Shown piece by piece: positions 29,282 through 37,938 of a DNA stretch of 64,000 bases (its first letter is position 1; the number at the start of each line of letters is the position of its first letter). The notes beneath the pieces are model-generated. The model was given only the letters and a program-made list of their open reading frames with translations. It was not told where the DNA came from and ran no database searches. This DNA comes from CAVTWY01 sp963738575. GTDB taxonomy: Bacteria > Pseudomonadota > Gammaproteobacteria > Burkholderiales > Burkholderiaceae_C. Location of the stretch: the NCBI GenBank assembly GCA_963738575.1, contig CAVTWY010000004.1, positions 248,001 through 312,000 on the forward strand, given 5' to 3'. A program made the translations under genes and the position numbers.

Positions 29282-30487
29282 ATGCCAACCGCGACCGCCA
29301 CCAAAACACCATCCCGAGCACTCGTTCCTGCATTGTCTTTGACGCTGCTGATCTCGTGGGGCAGCCTGTATTACAGCTTCGCTATTTGGGTTCGCCCCAT
29401 GCAGGACGAGCTCCCGTGGAGTGGCACTGCAGCCATGGGCGCTTACTCAACCGCTCTGGTGGTGTGGGGCTTGTGCGCTTACCCGGCGGGCCGCTTGATG
29501 GATCGGCATGGTGGCCGCCTGCTGATGGTTTTGGGCTCGTGTGGTTGTGCCCTCCTCTTTGCCGCGTTGAGCCAGGTCCACACGCTGTGGCAGTTCTACC
29601 TTGTCTGGGCGGGGCTTGGTGCCTGCATGGCACTGGTGTTGTACGAGCCAGCGTTTGCGGTGATTGTTGCGGCCTGGCCCGATGACTTCCGTCGACGCAT
29701 TGGCGTGCTCACGCTCACGGGTGGCTTGGCCAGCACCGTGTTTTGGCCGCTGACGCATTGCCTGGTTGGCGCGCTGGGGTGGCGCCACACGCTGTTGGTT
29801 TATGCAGCGACGCACTTTTTGGTCTGCGTACCGTTGCATTGGTTTTTGGTGCCGCGGTTAGGGCCGGGTGCTCGCGCGGGGCTATCACTTGGACCACCAA
29901 AAGTTGCGCCTCCAGCGCCGCGTTCGGCCTTGGCGTCTCCCGTCTTTTGGATGTTGGCGCTGGCCTTCGCCGCCTTTGGTTTTGTGACTTCTGCCATGGC
30001 GATGTATGTGGTGCCCATGCTGGAAGCCACAGGGCTGACGCCCGCTGCCGCGATTGCCGTGGCTGCGTTGATTGGCCCCATGCAGGTGGCCGGGCGATCG
30101 GCCGACCTCTTGTTGGCGAACCGGCTGCAACCGCGCACCGTGGGCATGGTCACGGTTGCGCTCATCCCTGTTGCGCTGTTGGTGTTGTGGGTTGCGCCGG
30201 GCGCGTTGCCTGCGGTGTATTTCTTTGCCGTGATCTACGGTGCTGGCCTGGGGTTGTTGACCATCGTGCGCGCCGCTGCACCGGTGGCGATCTTTGGCGC
30301 GGCAGGGTATGCCTCGATCAGCGGCGCGTTAAGTGGTTCGTCGGTGTTGGCGCGTGCTGCAGGCCCGATGGCCGGGGCGCTCGTCATGGCGCATCGTGGG
30401 TACACCACGTTGGTGCTGGTTCTGATGGTGTTTGCCGCTGGCGGCGCCTGCGCCTATTGGGGCGCCGTCTTGAGGAGATCGCCATGA
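29282..30487 (+). CDS. Major facilitator superfamily transporter
   Basis: Twelve-helix permease of about 401 residues from ATG 29282; an upstream in-frame extension to 29165 overlaps the LysR gene and is not family-like. The MFS cytoplasmic loop motif reads YPAGRLMDRHGGRLLMVLG between helices 2 and 3. Helices such as VFWMLALAFAAFGFVTSAMA and AVYFFAVIYGAGLGLLTIV are clear. It resembles monocarboxylate/oxalate-type MFS porters only in general. Its stop overlaps the HIT gene start, so the two are one operon. Confidence 0.85.
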   Translation: MPTATATKTPSRALVPALSLTLLISWGSLYYSFAIWVRPMQDELPWSGTAAMGAYSTALVVWGLCAYPAGRLMDRHGGRLLMVLGSCGCALLFAALSQVHTLWQFYLVWAGLGACMALVLYEPAFAVIVAAWPDDFRRRIGVLTLTGGLASTVFWPLTHCLVGALGWRHTLLVYAATHFLVCVPLHWFLVPRLGPGARAGLSLGPPKVAPPAPRSALASPVFWMLALAFAAFGFVTSAMAMYVVPMLEATGLTPAAAIAVAALIGPMQVAGRSADLLLANRLQPRTVGMVTVALIPVALLVLWVAPGALPAVYFFAVIYGAGLGLLTIVRAAAPVAIFGAAGYASISGALSGSSVLARAAGPMAGALVMAHRGYTTLVLVLMVFAAGGACAYWGAVLRRSP

Positions 30488-30918
30488 ATGTGACGTTGCA
30501 GCGCTTTGGCTTCCCGGGCTCTATGGTTAAGGGGTATGAACACTGGGTGGTGATGATCAGGCCTGCTCAAGTCACGCTTGGATGCGCCGTCATCGCAGCT
30601 AAGTGTCAGTGCACCAGCTTTGGCGATCTTTCGCCCGAAGAGGCAGCCGAACTGCCGCTGGTGATGGGCGACTACGAGCGAGCCGTTCGCCGCATGGCAC
30701 CCGCCCAGAAGTTCAACTACCTGGCGCTGATGATGTCCGACCCCAACCCACACTTTCATGCGATTCCGCGGTATGCGCACGACGTCACGGCTCAGGGTGT
30801 GGTGTTTACCGACGCTGCGTTTCCCAAACCACCGGATGTTTCGTCAGCGCACTTGTTGACCGACGTGCAGGTTGAGGGGATTCAGCGTTTGTTGGCGCAG
30901 CACTGGGACGCGGTTTGA
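30484..30918 (+). CDS. HIT family protein
   Basis: 144-residue HIT-domain nucleotide hydrolase/transferase homologue. The family block reads KFNYLALMMSDPNPHFHAIP; the first His of the usual HxHxHxx triad is Asn here (PNPHFHAIPRY), leaving two of three. Activity may therefore be altered. ATG overlaps the MFS stop by 4 bases, indicating co-translation. Confidence 0.8.
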   Translation: MNVTLQRFGFPGSMVKGYEHWVVMIRPAQVTLGCAVIAAKCQCTSFGDLSPEEAAELPLVMGDYERAVRRMAPAQKFNYLALMMSDPNPHFHAIPRYAHDVTAQGVVFTDAAFPKPPDVSSAHLLTDVQVEGIQRLLAQHWDAV

Positions 30919-30961
30919 GATGCGACATGAGAGGGGTGGAAACGCCGCCGCCTGCGCTACC

Positions 30962-31855
30962 CTACTTTGAGAACGCGCTTTTGGCCCCGGCGCTTTCCTG
31001 AGTCCTGAAGATGCTGCCAGTGTCTGCCGGTGGCGGAAGCGGCATGCGTACCGGCACGGGCTCAACCCGGGGTTCGAGGCACGGCTTGCCGGTGATCATC
31101 CGGTCATTGAGATCGTCCCAGAACTTGCGCTGACCGAGCGCATGAAAATACGAGCCTGACCCGAGCAGCGGCCAAGCGTGGGCGGCTGCGGCTTCGTAGA
31201 ACAAGAGCTTTCGCGCCCTATCGCTGTGGTTGGGCCCCGATCCATGCAGCGTGCGCGCGTGGTGCACCGACATGGTACCCGCCTTGCCGGTTAGGGTCAC
31301 GGCGCGCTCGCGCTCGAACAGCGGGTCGTCGGGGTCGATTGCGCCCGCAAACACGCCGTTCATGTGATGGCTGAGCACCGGCCCCTTGTGGGAGCCAGGG
31401 ATCACCATCAGCGGGCCGTTTTCTAGGGTGACATCTTCGAGCATCAGGCCAAAGGCCAGCAAGTTGTCGTTGGTGTGGGGGTAGAAGGCCCAGTCTTGGT
31501 GCCACTCCACAGCGCGACCGCCGCCCGGGGCCTTGGTGTTGAGTTTGGAGGTCAGCAGGTTGGTGTCGGGGCCCAGCAGATCGCGAAGCACTTCGGTCAT
31601 GGCCGAGTGGCGCAACACCTCCCAAAAGTAGGGGTTGCGCTGGTGGGGTACCTTGATGCGCAAGAGCCTGGGGCTGAGGGGCCCATGACCCTCTTCAAGA
31701 TCATAGACGTCGTTGCTTTCGGTGACTTCACGCGAAGCCTCGATCAGCCGGTTGGTGATCTCCAGCAGCCGTGCGAGTTGCCCCGGTGTTACGGCGCTTT
31801 CGACCAGAAGGTAGCCGTTGGTGTCGTAGAAGCTCTTTTGTTCCTGGGTCAGCAT
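30962..31855 (-). CDS. Phytanoyl-CoA dioxygenase (PhyH) family oxygenase
   Basis: Non-haem Fe(II)/2-oxoglutarate oxygenase, 297 residues from ATG 31855. It starts MLTQEQKSFYDTNGYLLVES, as in PhyH proteins. Metal ligands appear as the HxD of EWHQDWAFYPH and the distal His in VHHARTLHGSGPNHS, followed by an Arg (RARKLLF) for 2-oxoglutarate. The substrate cannot be inferred; bacterial members hydroxylate many small molecules. It stands alone between HIT and Nudix genes. Confidence 0.85.
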   Translation of the reverse strand: MLTQEQKSFYDTNGYLLVESAVTPGQLARLLEITNRLIEASREVTESNDVYDLEEGHGPLSPRLLRIKVPHQRNPYFWEVLRHSAMTEVLRDLLGPDTNLLTSKLNTKAPGGGRAVEWHQDWAFYPHTNDNLLAFGLMLEDVTLENGPLMVIPGSHKGPVLSHHMNGVFAGAIDPDDPLFERERAVTLTGKAGTMSVHHARTLHGSGPNHSDRARKLLFYEAAAAHAWPLLGSGSYFHALGQRKFWDDLNDRMITGKPCLEPRVEPVPVRMPLPPPADTGSIFRTQESAGAKSAFSK

Positions 31856-31961
31856 CGTGCATGCCCTTTCTCTTGGATGGGTGTCCCGTGGTGTCGGAGG
31901 CAATGGTATGCCGAAGCATCTGCTGTAGTGCTATGCGGCGGGCGCGGCGACACTATGCGTC

Positions 31962-32618
31962 ATGCAGCAACCGCCCGACGCCCAGCACTGGCGTGAATGC
32001 CTAAGTGCCTTCGCCGCCAGATCCATCGACGCCGAAGGCCGCCGCCGCGCCGCCGTGGCTGTGGTGCTGACAGAAGAAGGAACAGGTGCCGACATCGACG
32101 GGCTGCCCTCCCACACCGCGTGGCAAGACGCGCCCGCGCTCCTGCTGACGCGCCGCGCCGAAACCCTGCGTGCCCATGCCGGCCAGTGGGCCCTGCCCGG
32201 CGGGCGCATGGACGAAGGCGAAAGCCCCGAAGCTGCCGCGCTGCGTGAGCTTCGTGAAGAGGTCGGCCTGGCGCTTGACAACGGGGCTGTGCTCGGCCGT
32301 CTGGACGACTACGCCACGCGCTCGGGTTACGTGATCACGCCGGTGGTGGTGTGGGCTGGTGCGGCGCGAGACCTAACGCCCAACCCCGCCGAAGTGGCCA
32401 GCATCCACCGCCTGCCGCTAACCGAGCTGCTGCGCACCGATGCGCCGCTGTTGAACCACGTGAAGGGCGCCGAACATCCGGTGCTGCGCATGCCCGTTGG
32501 CACACGCTGGATTGCGGCACCGACTGCCGCGTTTTTGTACCAGTTTCGGGAGTGGTGCGTTTTGGGGCGAGAGACGCGGGTGGCGCATTTTGACCAGCCG
32601 GTGTTTGCTTGGCGCTGA
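31962..32618 (+). CDS. Nudix hydrolase (CoA pyrophosphatase-like)
   Basis: 218 residues; the Nudix box GRMDEGESPEAAALRELREE then VGL fits GX5EX7REUXEEXGU. The preceding LRAHAGQWALPGG and the later LPLTELL resemble the NudL/CoAse subgroup, which cleaves CoA and related dinucleotides. No UPF0035 motif was confirmed, so the substrate call is tentative. Confidence 0.82.
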   Translation: MQQPPDAQHWRECLSAFAARSIDAEGRRRAAVAVVLTEEGTGADIDGLPSHTAWQDAPALLLTRRAETLRAHAGQWALPGGRMDEGESPEAAALRELREEVGLALDNGAVLGRLDDYATRSGYVITPVVVWAGAARDLTPNPAEVASIHRLPLTELLRTDAPLLNHVKGAEHPVLRMPVGTRWIAAPTAAFLYQFREWCVLGRETRVAHFDQPVFAWR

Positions 32619-32733
32619 TGGGTTGGTGCAGCGCGGGCGCATCCCGCCCGACTAAAAGGACGCCCTGCACCGCCTGCCTCAGCAGCCTCACCGGCTAGGG
32701 CAACAGTGCCGACCACCTGCAATGTTGTTAAAG

Positions 32734-32764
32734 TACCATCATTACACCATGTGTAATGATGGTA
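32734..32764. promoter_or_regulatory. Perfect palindromic operator upstream of the HigB/HigA module
   Basis: TACCATCATTACAC (32734-32747) and its exact reverse complement GTGTAATGATGGTA (32751-32764) are separated by CAT. The 14-base perfect arms lie 35 bases before the toxin start. This is the expected position for autorepression by the HigA-type DNA-binding antitoxin. Confidence 0.75.
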
Positions 32765-32799
32765 TTGAGTGTTTTAGCATTTTGCCCTAAACTCTGCAA

Positions 32800-33096
32800 A
32801 TGGAAGTTGAGTTCGACGATGAAGATCTTGACCGCCTGGAGACCGACTCCCAGTACACGGCCGGGCATTCACAAGAAATCGTGCGCGCCTATCGAAAACG
32901 GATGCAGCAGATTAGGGCCTTTAGAGATGAGCGTGACTTCATAGCCGTGAGGTCGCTGAATTTTGAAAAGCTCAAGGGAAATAGAGATAGACAACATTCG
33001 ATTCGTCTGAATTTGCAGTGGCGATTGATTCTTGAAATTCGAGGTAAACACCCCTGCAAAGTGATCGGAATCATTGAAATTGTCGACTACCACTAA
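32800..33096 (+). CDS. higB: HigB/RelE-family toxin
   Basis: 98-residue RelE/HigB fold: FRDERDFIAVRSLNFEKLKG, DRQHSIRLNLQWRLILEIRG and C-terminal VIGIIEIVDYH, a catalytic-type His/Tyr tail. In this family mRNA is cut on the ribosome. Gene order is toxin first, the signature of HigBA. It is followed by the antitoxin after 14 bases. Confidence 0.88.
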   Translation: MEVEFDDEDLDRLETDSQYTAGHSQEIVRAYRKRMQQIRAFRDERDFIAVRSLNFEKLKGNRDRQHSIRLNLQWRLILEIRGKHPCKVIGIIEIVDYH

Positions 33097-33110
33097 AAAT
33101 TGGAGAGACC

Positions 33111-34229
33111 ATGAACGCACGCATCCCTGCTGAAGTATTCCCGCCAGGAGAATTCCTGCGGGAGGAGCTGGAGGCGCGCGAGTGGAGTCAGCAAGAGTTG
33201 GCCGATATTCTTGACCGCCCGCCCCGCCTAATTAGTGAGGTTATCGCCGGGAAGCGCGCCATCACGCCCGAAACTGCCAAGGGTTTGGCCGATGCGTTTG
33301 GCATGTCGCCCGACTATTGGATGAATCTAGAGAGCCAATATCAGCTCTCCAAAGTAAAGCTTCCCAACGAAAACGTCGCGCGCAAGGCTCGGCTTTACGA
33401 AAAATTCCCTGTGCGGGAAATGCTTCGCCGTGGCTGGGTCCGTACCAGTGAGAACATCGATGTGTTGGAGCAGCGCTTTTGTGCCTTCTTTTCCATCTCA
33501 GATTTGTCGGCGAAGCCTATGCTCTGCCACAGTGCCAAGAAGACTCACGTTGCCCGGGATGTCACACCGCTTCAGTTGGCATGGCTGTTTCGTGTGAAGG
33601 CCATGGCGAGTCAGCAAGTCGTTCCAGCCTATTCGCACGCAAAACTTCGTGGTGCGCTGAGCCTACTTAAGGCCCTGACCGTTTCACCTGAGGAAGTGCG
33701 CCATGTGCCTCGCATCCTGGCTGAGACCGGTGTTCGCTTTGTGCTAGTCGAGCCCATGGTTGGTTCCAAGATGGACGGCGCCTGCTTCTGGCTCGAGGAC
33801 GACAAGCCTGTCATTGGTATGACACTGCGATTCGACCGAATTGATAACTTTTGGTTTGTTCTACGGCATGAGCTTGAGCACGTGTTGCGCGAGGATGGCA
33901 AAGCCATCAACGAGGCGATCATCGACACCGACGTAGGCGTAGACGAGTTGGGGCTGCCTGCGTGTGAGCGACATGCCAATAAGGCGGGCGCGGAGTTCTG
34001 CGTGACTTCGGCCGAACTCGAGAACTTCATTGCGCGCGTGCAGCCATACTTCTCCGAGGAGAAGGTGCTTCGCTTCGCACAGCGAGTCAATGTGCATCCA
34101 GGACTGGTGGTCGGCCAGCTCCAGCGCAAGCTGGGTCGACACGACTTCTTGCGTAAACACCAAGTCAAGGTACGCGCGTTGGTACTGCCTTCGGCTGACG
34201 CCGATGGATGGGGTTCGTTCTCCGAGTAA
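33111..34229 (+). CDS. HigA-type antitoxin fused to an ImmA/IrrE metallopeptidase domain
   Basis: 372 residues, far longer than a plain HigA (~100). The N-terminus is a HigA/XRE helix-turn-helix (PPGEFLREELEAREWSQQEL, GMSPDYWMNLESQYQ). The C-terminal half is an ImmA/IrrE peptidase with the zinc motif HELEH (residues 253-257) and a nearby ERHANKAGAEFC helix. The fusion suggests that antitoxin stability or a partner repressor may be controlled by proteolysis. A good ribosome site (GGAGAG) precedes the ATG. It probably represses the palindromic operator upstream. Confidence 0.88.
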   Translation: MNARIPAEVFPPGEFLREELEAREWSQQELADILDRPPRLISEVIAGKRAITPETAKGLADAFGMSPDYWMNLESQYQLSKVKLPNENVARKARLYEKFPVREMLRRGWVRTSENIDVLEQRFCAFFSISDLSAKPMLCHSAKKTHVARDVTPLQLAWLFRVKAMASQQVVPAYSHAKLRGALSLLKALTVSPEEVRHVPRILAETGVRFVLVEPMVGSKMDGACFWLEDDKPVIGMTLRFDRIDNFWFVLRHELEHVLREDGKAINEAIIDTDVGVDELGLPACERHANKAGAEFCVTSAELENFIARVQPYFSEEKVLRFAQRVNVHPGLVVGQLQRKLGRHDFLRKHQVKVRALVLPSADADGWGSFSE

Positions 34230-34323
34230 CCACAACGTTGCGTTTGGAACTTCTATGTCGGCGTATGCGAACCAAGATCAGGCAGCCAGCAGCGAATAGT
34301 CGCGAGCCGCCGAACTTGCGCGG

Positions 34324-34920
34324 TCACTTCGACGCAGCACCCCCAGGCAGCACCACCCCCCGCAGCGCTTGCGCCAACTCCGCAGCCCGCCAAACGGCGA
34401 TGCGGTGCTGAGCGGCATGCGTTGCCGCTGGCTCACTGATCTCACCCAGGCCGATGTAGAGCGCCGCAGCGTCGGCCTTCTCGCGCGCGGCCTGCAGCTC
34501 GCGCAGTGGCTCGAGGCCGGTGCGTGCGCCCTTCCAGCGGCGTGCGCTGACCAGCAGCGTTTGGCCACGGCGCAAGAGCTGGAAGTCAGCTGCAGCACCA
34601 CCGGCCAGACGCGTTACCTCGTGGCCGTCACGCTTGAAGGCCTGCTCTAAAAGGTCGGCAAAGGCTGGCCACGCCATGCCGCGCACGGCTGCCTCCACCT
34701 GGTTGATTTGGCTTTCGCTGCAATCATGGCGTTGGCGCCAGGCCGCCATGACGGCGATCACGGCAAAAGGAAACCCCGACAGCGCACCAACCACACGCCA
34801 CCCCACGGGTGCGACTGCGGTACCGGCGATGCCCAGCGCCAAGGCCACCAAGGCGCTCGCCCACCAGGGGCGGCGCAGCAGGATGGCGAACAACGAGTTT
34901 TCGGCGATGCGCAGTTTCAA
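34324..34920 (-). CDS. Membrane-anchored restriction endonuclease-like (Mrr-type) protein
   Basis: About 198 residues from TTG 34920, chosen because KLRIAENSLFAILLRRPWWA matches relatives; the frame opens earlier at 35052. Two hydrophobic segments (ALVALALGIAGTAVAPVGW and VGALSGFPFAVIAVMAAW) are followed by a cytoplasmic Mrr/restriction-fold domain: ADLLEQAFKRDGHEVTRLAG, then GAAADFQLLRRGQTLLVSAR, with a D-x-Q...S-A-R arrangement. It is common in Comamonadaceae near housekeeping genes; whether it cuts DNA is unknown. Confidence 0.6.
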   Translation of the reverse strand: MKLRIAENSLFAILLRRPWWASALVALALGIAGTAVAPVGWRVVGALSGFPFAVIAVMAAWRQRHDCSESQINQVEAAVRGMAWPAFADLLEQAFKRDGHEVTRLAGGAAADFQLLRRGQTLLVSARRWKGARTGLEPLRELQAAREKADAAALYIGLGEISEPAATHAAQHRIAVWRAAELAQALRGVVLPGGAASK

Positions 34921-35011
34921 GGGGTGTCTTTCGAAGGGGGTGGCAGCACAGCAGTCTAGAGCGTGCGCTGCCGACATCACGCGCGCGCTCAAGCCAGCCA
35001 TGCGCGCCTGC

Positions 35012-36307
35012 TTACCCTTTGTACCCCAGCAACCTCGGCAAGAACAACACAAGATCCGGAAACAGCGTGATCGCCGCCAGCGCCGCGATCATCACGTACA
35101 AGAAGGGCATCACCTCGCGGATCAGGTCGCTTAGCGGCACGTTGGTGATCTTGTTCATCATGAACAGCAGCAGCCCGTAGGGCGGCGTGACCAGGCCGAG
35201 CATGATGTTGACGATGCACATCACGCCAAAGTGCACAGGGTCGATGCCGAGCGCGGCGGCTGTGGGTGTTAGCACCGGCAAGATCACCAGGATGATCGTG
35301 GTGCCTTCCAAGAAGCAGCCCAGCAGCAGCAGCAGCACGTTGACGCACAGCAGAAACATCAGCGGTGAAAGCTCGTAGGCCGACAGCGCGGTGCTTAGCG
35401 CCTTCGGGATGTTCTCCGACGTAATAACGAAGTTGAACACCAACGCACCGGCGATCAGCATGCCGATGGACACGGTGACCCGCGCGCTGTTGGCCAGCGA
35501 CTGATAGACGTCGCGCAGGCCGACGCTGCGGTACAGCACCGCCGACACCAGCAGCGCGTACGCGGCGGCCACGGCGGCCGCTTCAGTGGGCGTGGTGATA
35601 CCGCTGTACATGCACCCCAGCAAAATCACCGGCATCAGCAGCGCGGGCATGGCCTGCCACGTCACGCGTGGCAACTCGCGCAGCGGCACCTTCTCTTCCA
35701 CCGGGAAGTTGCGGCGTTTGGCCAGGGTGGCGATCAGCACGCTTTGCACAACGCCCAGCAGCAGGCCTGGCACCACGCCCCCCAAGAACAGGTAGCCGAC
35801 CGAGGTGTCTGACACCAGCGCATAGAGCACGAGTGGGATCGACGGCGGGATGGTCGGCCCGATCACCGACGACACGCAGGTTAGCGCTGCAGCAAAGGCC
35901 GGTGGGTACTTGCCGTCTCGCGTCATCAGTGACTGCATCAGCTTTCCCGAGGCTGCCGCGTCGGCAAGCGCCGACCCCGACATGCTGGCAAAGATGATGC
36001 TTTGCACCACATTGACCTGCGCCAGCCCGCCGCGAAAACGGCCGACCAACGCATTGCAAAAGCGCAGCAACCTGTCCATGATGCTGCCGGCGTTCATGAA
36101 CTCGGCGGCCAGGATGAAGAGTGGAATCGCCAGCAGCAACTGACTTGACATCATGCCGTTGAGCAACTGCTCGGCCGCCGTGCCCATGTCTTTGCCGGAC
36201 ATGAACAACCACAAGATTGAGCCGCCGATCATGGCGTAGCCCACCGGCAAACCGGCCAGGCTCAGCACCACGATCGTGATCACCGCCACGGCGAACAGCG
36301 ACGTCAC
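35012..36307 (-). CDS. dctM: TRAP transporter large permease (DctM)
   Basis: 431-residue, roughly 12-helix permease of a tripartite ATP-independent periplasmic transporter. DctM hallmarks include PLFILAAEFMNAGSIMDRLL, ASGKLMQSLMTRDGKYPPAF, SSVIGPTIPPSIPLVLYA and LGLVTPPYGLLLFMMNKIT. Its ATG overlaps the stop of dctQ, so the dctP-dctQ-dctM genes form one operon. It imports a carboxylate using a sodium gradient; the context suggests an alicyclic or aromatic acid. Confidence 0.95.
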   Translation of the reverse strand: MTSLFAVAVITIVVLSLAGLPVGYAMIGGSILWLFMSGKDMGTAAEQLLNGMMSSQLLLAIPLFILAAEFMNAGSIMDRLLRFCNALVGRFRGGLAQVNVVQSIIFASMSGSALADAAASGKLMQSLMTRDGKYPPAFAAALTCVSSVIGPTIPPSIPLVLYALVSDTSVGYLFLGGVVPGLLLGVVQSVLIATLAKRRNFPVEEKVPLRELPRVTWQAMPALLMPVILLGCMYSGITTPTEAAAVAAAYALLVSAVLYRSVGLRDVYQSLANSARVTVSIGMLIAGALVFNFVITSENIPKALSTALSAYELSPLMFLLCVNVLLLLLGCFLEGTTIILVILPVLTPTAAALGIDPVHFGVMCIVNIMLGLVTPPYGLLLFMMNKITNVPLSDLIREVMPFLYVMIAALAAITLFPDLVLFLPRLLGYKG

Positions 36308-36831
36308 AGCGCCGACCCCGACTTGGTGACGTCGCCTTCTTCAGGCACTTGGCCTCGCAGCAAGTTCACGATGGCGCCGAGGTATCGAGCGATGATCGCC
36401 AGCGCAAAAGCGACGTAGACCGAGTACAGGATGTCGAGGCGAATCTTCAGGTACGAGCTGCTTTCAACCTTCATGAAGGTGACGTACTTCCAGGTGGCGG
36501 GCATCGCCATGCCAAACAGCACCACGGCGGCGATGGCGGTGAAGAGCGCAAGCCAGCGTTTGCCGCGCGGCCCCAGGCGCGCCGAGATCAAATCAAAGCG
36601 CACTTCTTCATGCTCTCGCAGCCAAAACGCCGAGCCGATCAGCGTCATGTAAAGCCAGGCCACCACCGAAAGCTCGGAGCTCCAGCCGACGGGAAAATTG
36701 AAGAAGTAGCGAAAGACGATTTGAACGATGAAGGCCAAGAACATCACGCCCAGCAGCAGGGCGACCACGTTCTCGGCCCGGCGTCGGATCCACTCAACGA
36801 TGCTGCGGGTGCGAGAGGGCTGCATGCTCAA
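36304..36831 (-). CDS. dctQ: TRAP transporter small permease (DctQ)
   Basis: 175 residues with four hydrophobic helices (e.g. NVVALLLGVMFLAFIVQIVF, FPVGWSSELSVVAWLYMTLI) and the conserved WLREHEEVRFDLI block. It pairs with DctM to form the membrane part. It starts three bases after the dctP stop and overlaps dctM. Confidence 0.92.
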   Translation of the reverse strand: MSMQPSRTRSIVEWIRRRAENVVALLLGVMFLAFIVQIVFRYFFNFPVGWSSELSVVAWLYMTLIGSAFWLREHEEVRFDLISARLGPRGKRWLALFTAIAAVVLFGMAMPATWKYVTFMKVESSSYLKIRLDILYSVYVAFALAIIARYLGAIVNLLRGQVPEEGDVTKSGSAL

Positions 36832-36834
36832 GCA

Positions 36835-37839
36835 TTACTTCATCGCGTTGATTTTCTCGAGCATGCCTTTGGGCCAAGCCTTGGCGTCGTCGGACGCAAG
36901 GTAAGCTTTTTGCGCATGGCTGCGGAAGGCGGCGAGGTCGGGCGCATAGACGTCCAGGCCTTGGCCCTTGAAGCCTGCGGCCAGTTCGGCCTCGCGCTTC
37001 AGGTGTTCGCCCGCGCTCCAGCCCGCTGCTTTGTCGACGGCACCCTGGAAGGCTTTTTGGTTGTTCGCACCCAGGGCTTGCCAGCTCTTGAGGCTCATCG
37101 TCAGCACGTCAAACGCAACGAGGTGCGAGGTGAGCACGATCTGCTGCATCACTTCAAAGAACTTCATGTTCTGCACGTTGGGCAGCGGGTTGTCTTGGCC
37201 GTCGATGGCGCCAGTTTGCAGGCCGGTGTAGGTTTCGGCATAAGCCATTGGGGTGGGGTTGGCGCCCAGCGATCGCCCCAGCATTTGCCACGCGTCACCG
37301 GGCGGCATGCGCAGCTTGACGCCAGCCAAGTCGGCCGGGGTGTTGATCTTTTTCTTGCCCTTCAGGCCCACCTGGCGCGTGCCGAAGAACACCGGTGCCA
37401 GGATCTTGACCTTGAGTTGGTCTTCGGCCATTTGCTTCATCTCGGCGCCCAGCGGGCCGGCGAAGAAGGCGTTCAGGTGGTTGGCATCGCGAAAGAGATA
37501 CGCCGAGGTCAGCAGCGACCACGCCGGCAGTTGTTTGCTGATGTCTTGCGGCGCGACGTTGCCGATCTCTAAGTTGTCGCGCTGCAGGGCGACCAGTTCG
37601 GTGCCCTGCTTGTACAGCGTGCCGCCGAAGTGAGGCTCGATCGTGGCGAAGCCCTCGACGTCTTTGGCCAGCATGCGGACCATGTCGGCGCGGATGTCTT
37701 TGTCGGAAAACACAGATGCCAGGCGCAGCGTGGGCTTGGCTTGCGCCAGTGCGGGAAGCAGCACGGCAGGCAGGGCCTGAAGCGCGGCGAGCGCGCAGCC
37801 ACTGCGAACCAGGTCACGTCGGTTGAAAGGCTTGTTCAT
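36835..37839 (-). CDS. dctP: TRAP transporter solute-binding protein (DctP)
   Basis: 334 residues with an export signal that has a twin Arg (FNRRDLVRSGCALAALQ) and cleavage near AQA-K. DctP-type blocks include INTPADLAGVKLRMPPGDAW, MAYAETYTGLQTGAIDGQDN and NVQNMKFFEVMQQIVLTSHL. The conserved Arg in KLRMPP is the usual carboxylate clamp. It is the first gene of the operon and supplies substrate specificity; the ligand is unknown. Confidence 0.93.
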   Translation of the reverse strand: MNKPFNRRDLVRSGCALAALQALPAVLLPALAQAKPTLRLASVFSDKDIRADMVRMLAKDVEGFATIEPHFGGTLYKQGTELVALQRDNLEIGNVAPQDISKQLPAWSLLTSAYLFRDANHLNAFFAGPLGAEMKQMAEDQLKVKILAPVFFGTRQVGLKGKKKINTPADLAGVKLRMPPGDAWQMLGRSLGANPTPMAYAETYTGLQTGAIDGQDNPLPNVQNMKFFEVMQQIVLTSHLVAFDVLTMSLKSWQALGANNQKAFQGAVDKAAGWSAGEHLKREAELAAGFKGQGLDVYAPDLAAFRSHAQKAYLASDDAKAWPKGMLEKINAMK

Positions 37840-37938
37840 GGATGTCTCCTTGGGGGTGACGTTGAAGGGTGTCTGAAGGTGAGGACGTTGTCTTGTAACG
37901 TTGACGTGTCGACGGCGGCGGACGTGATGGGCGGGTGG

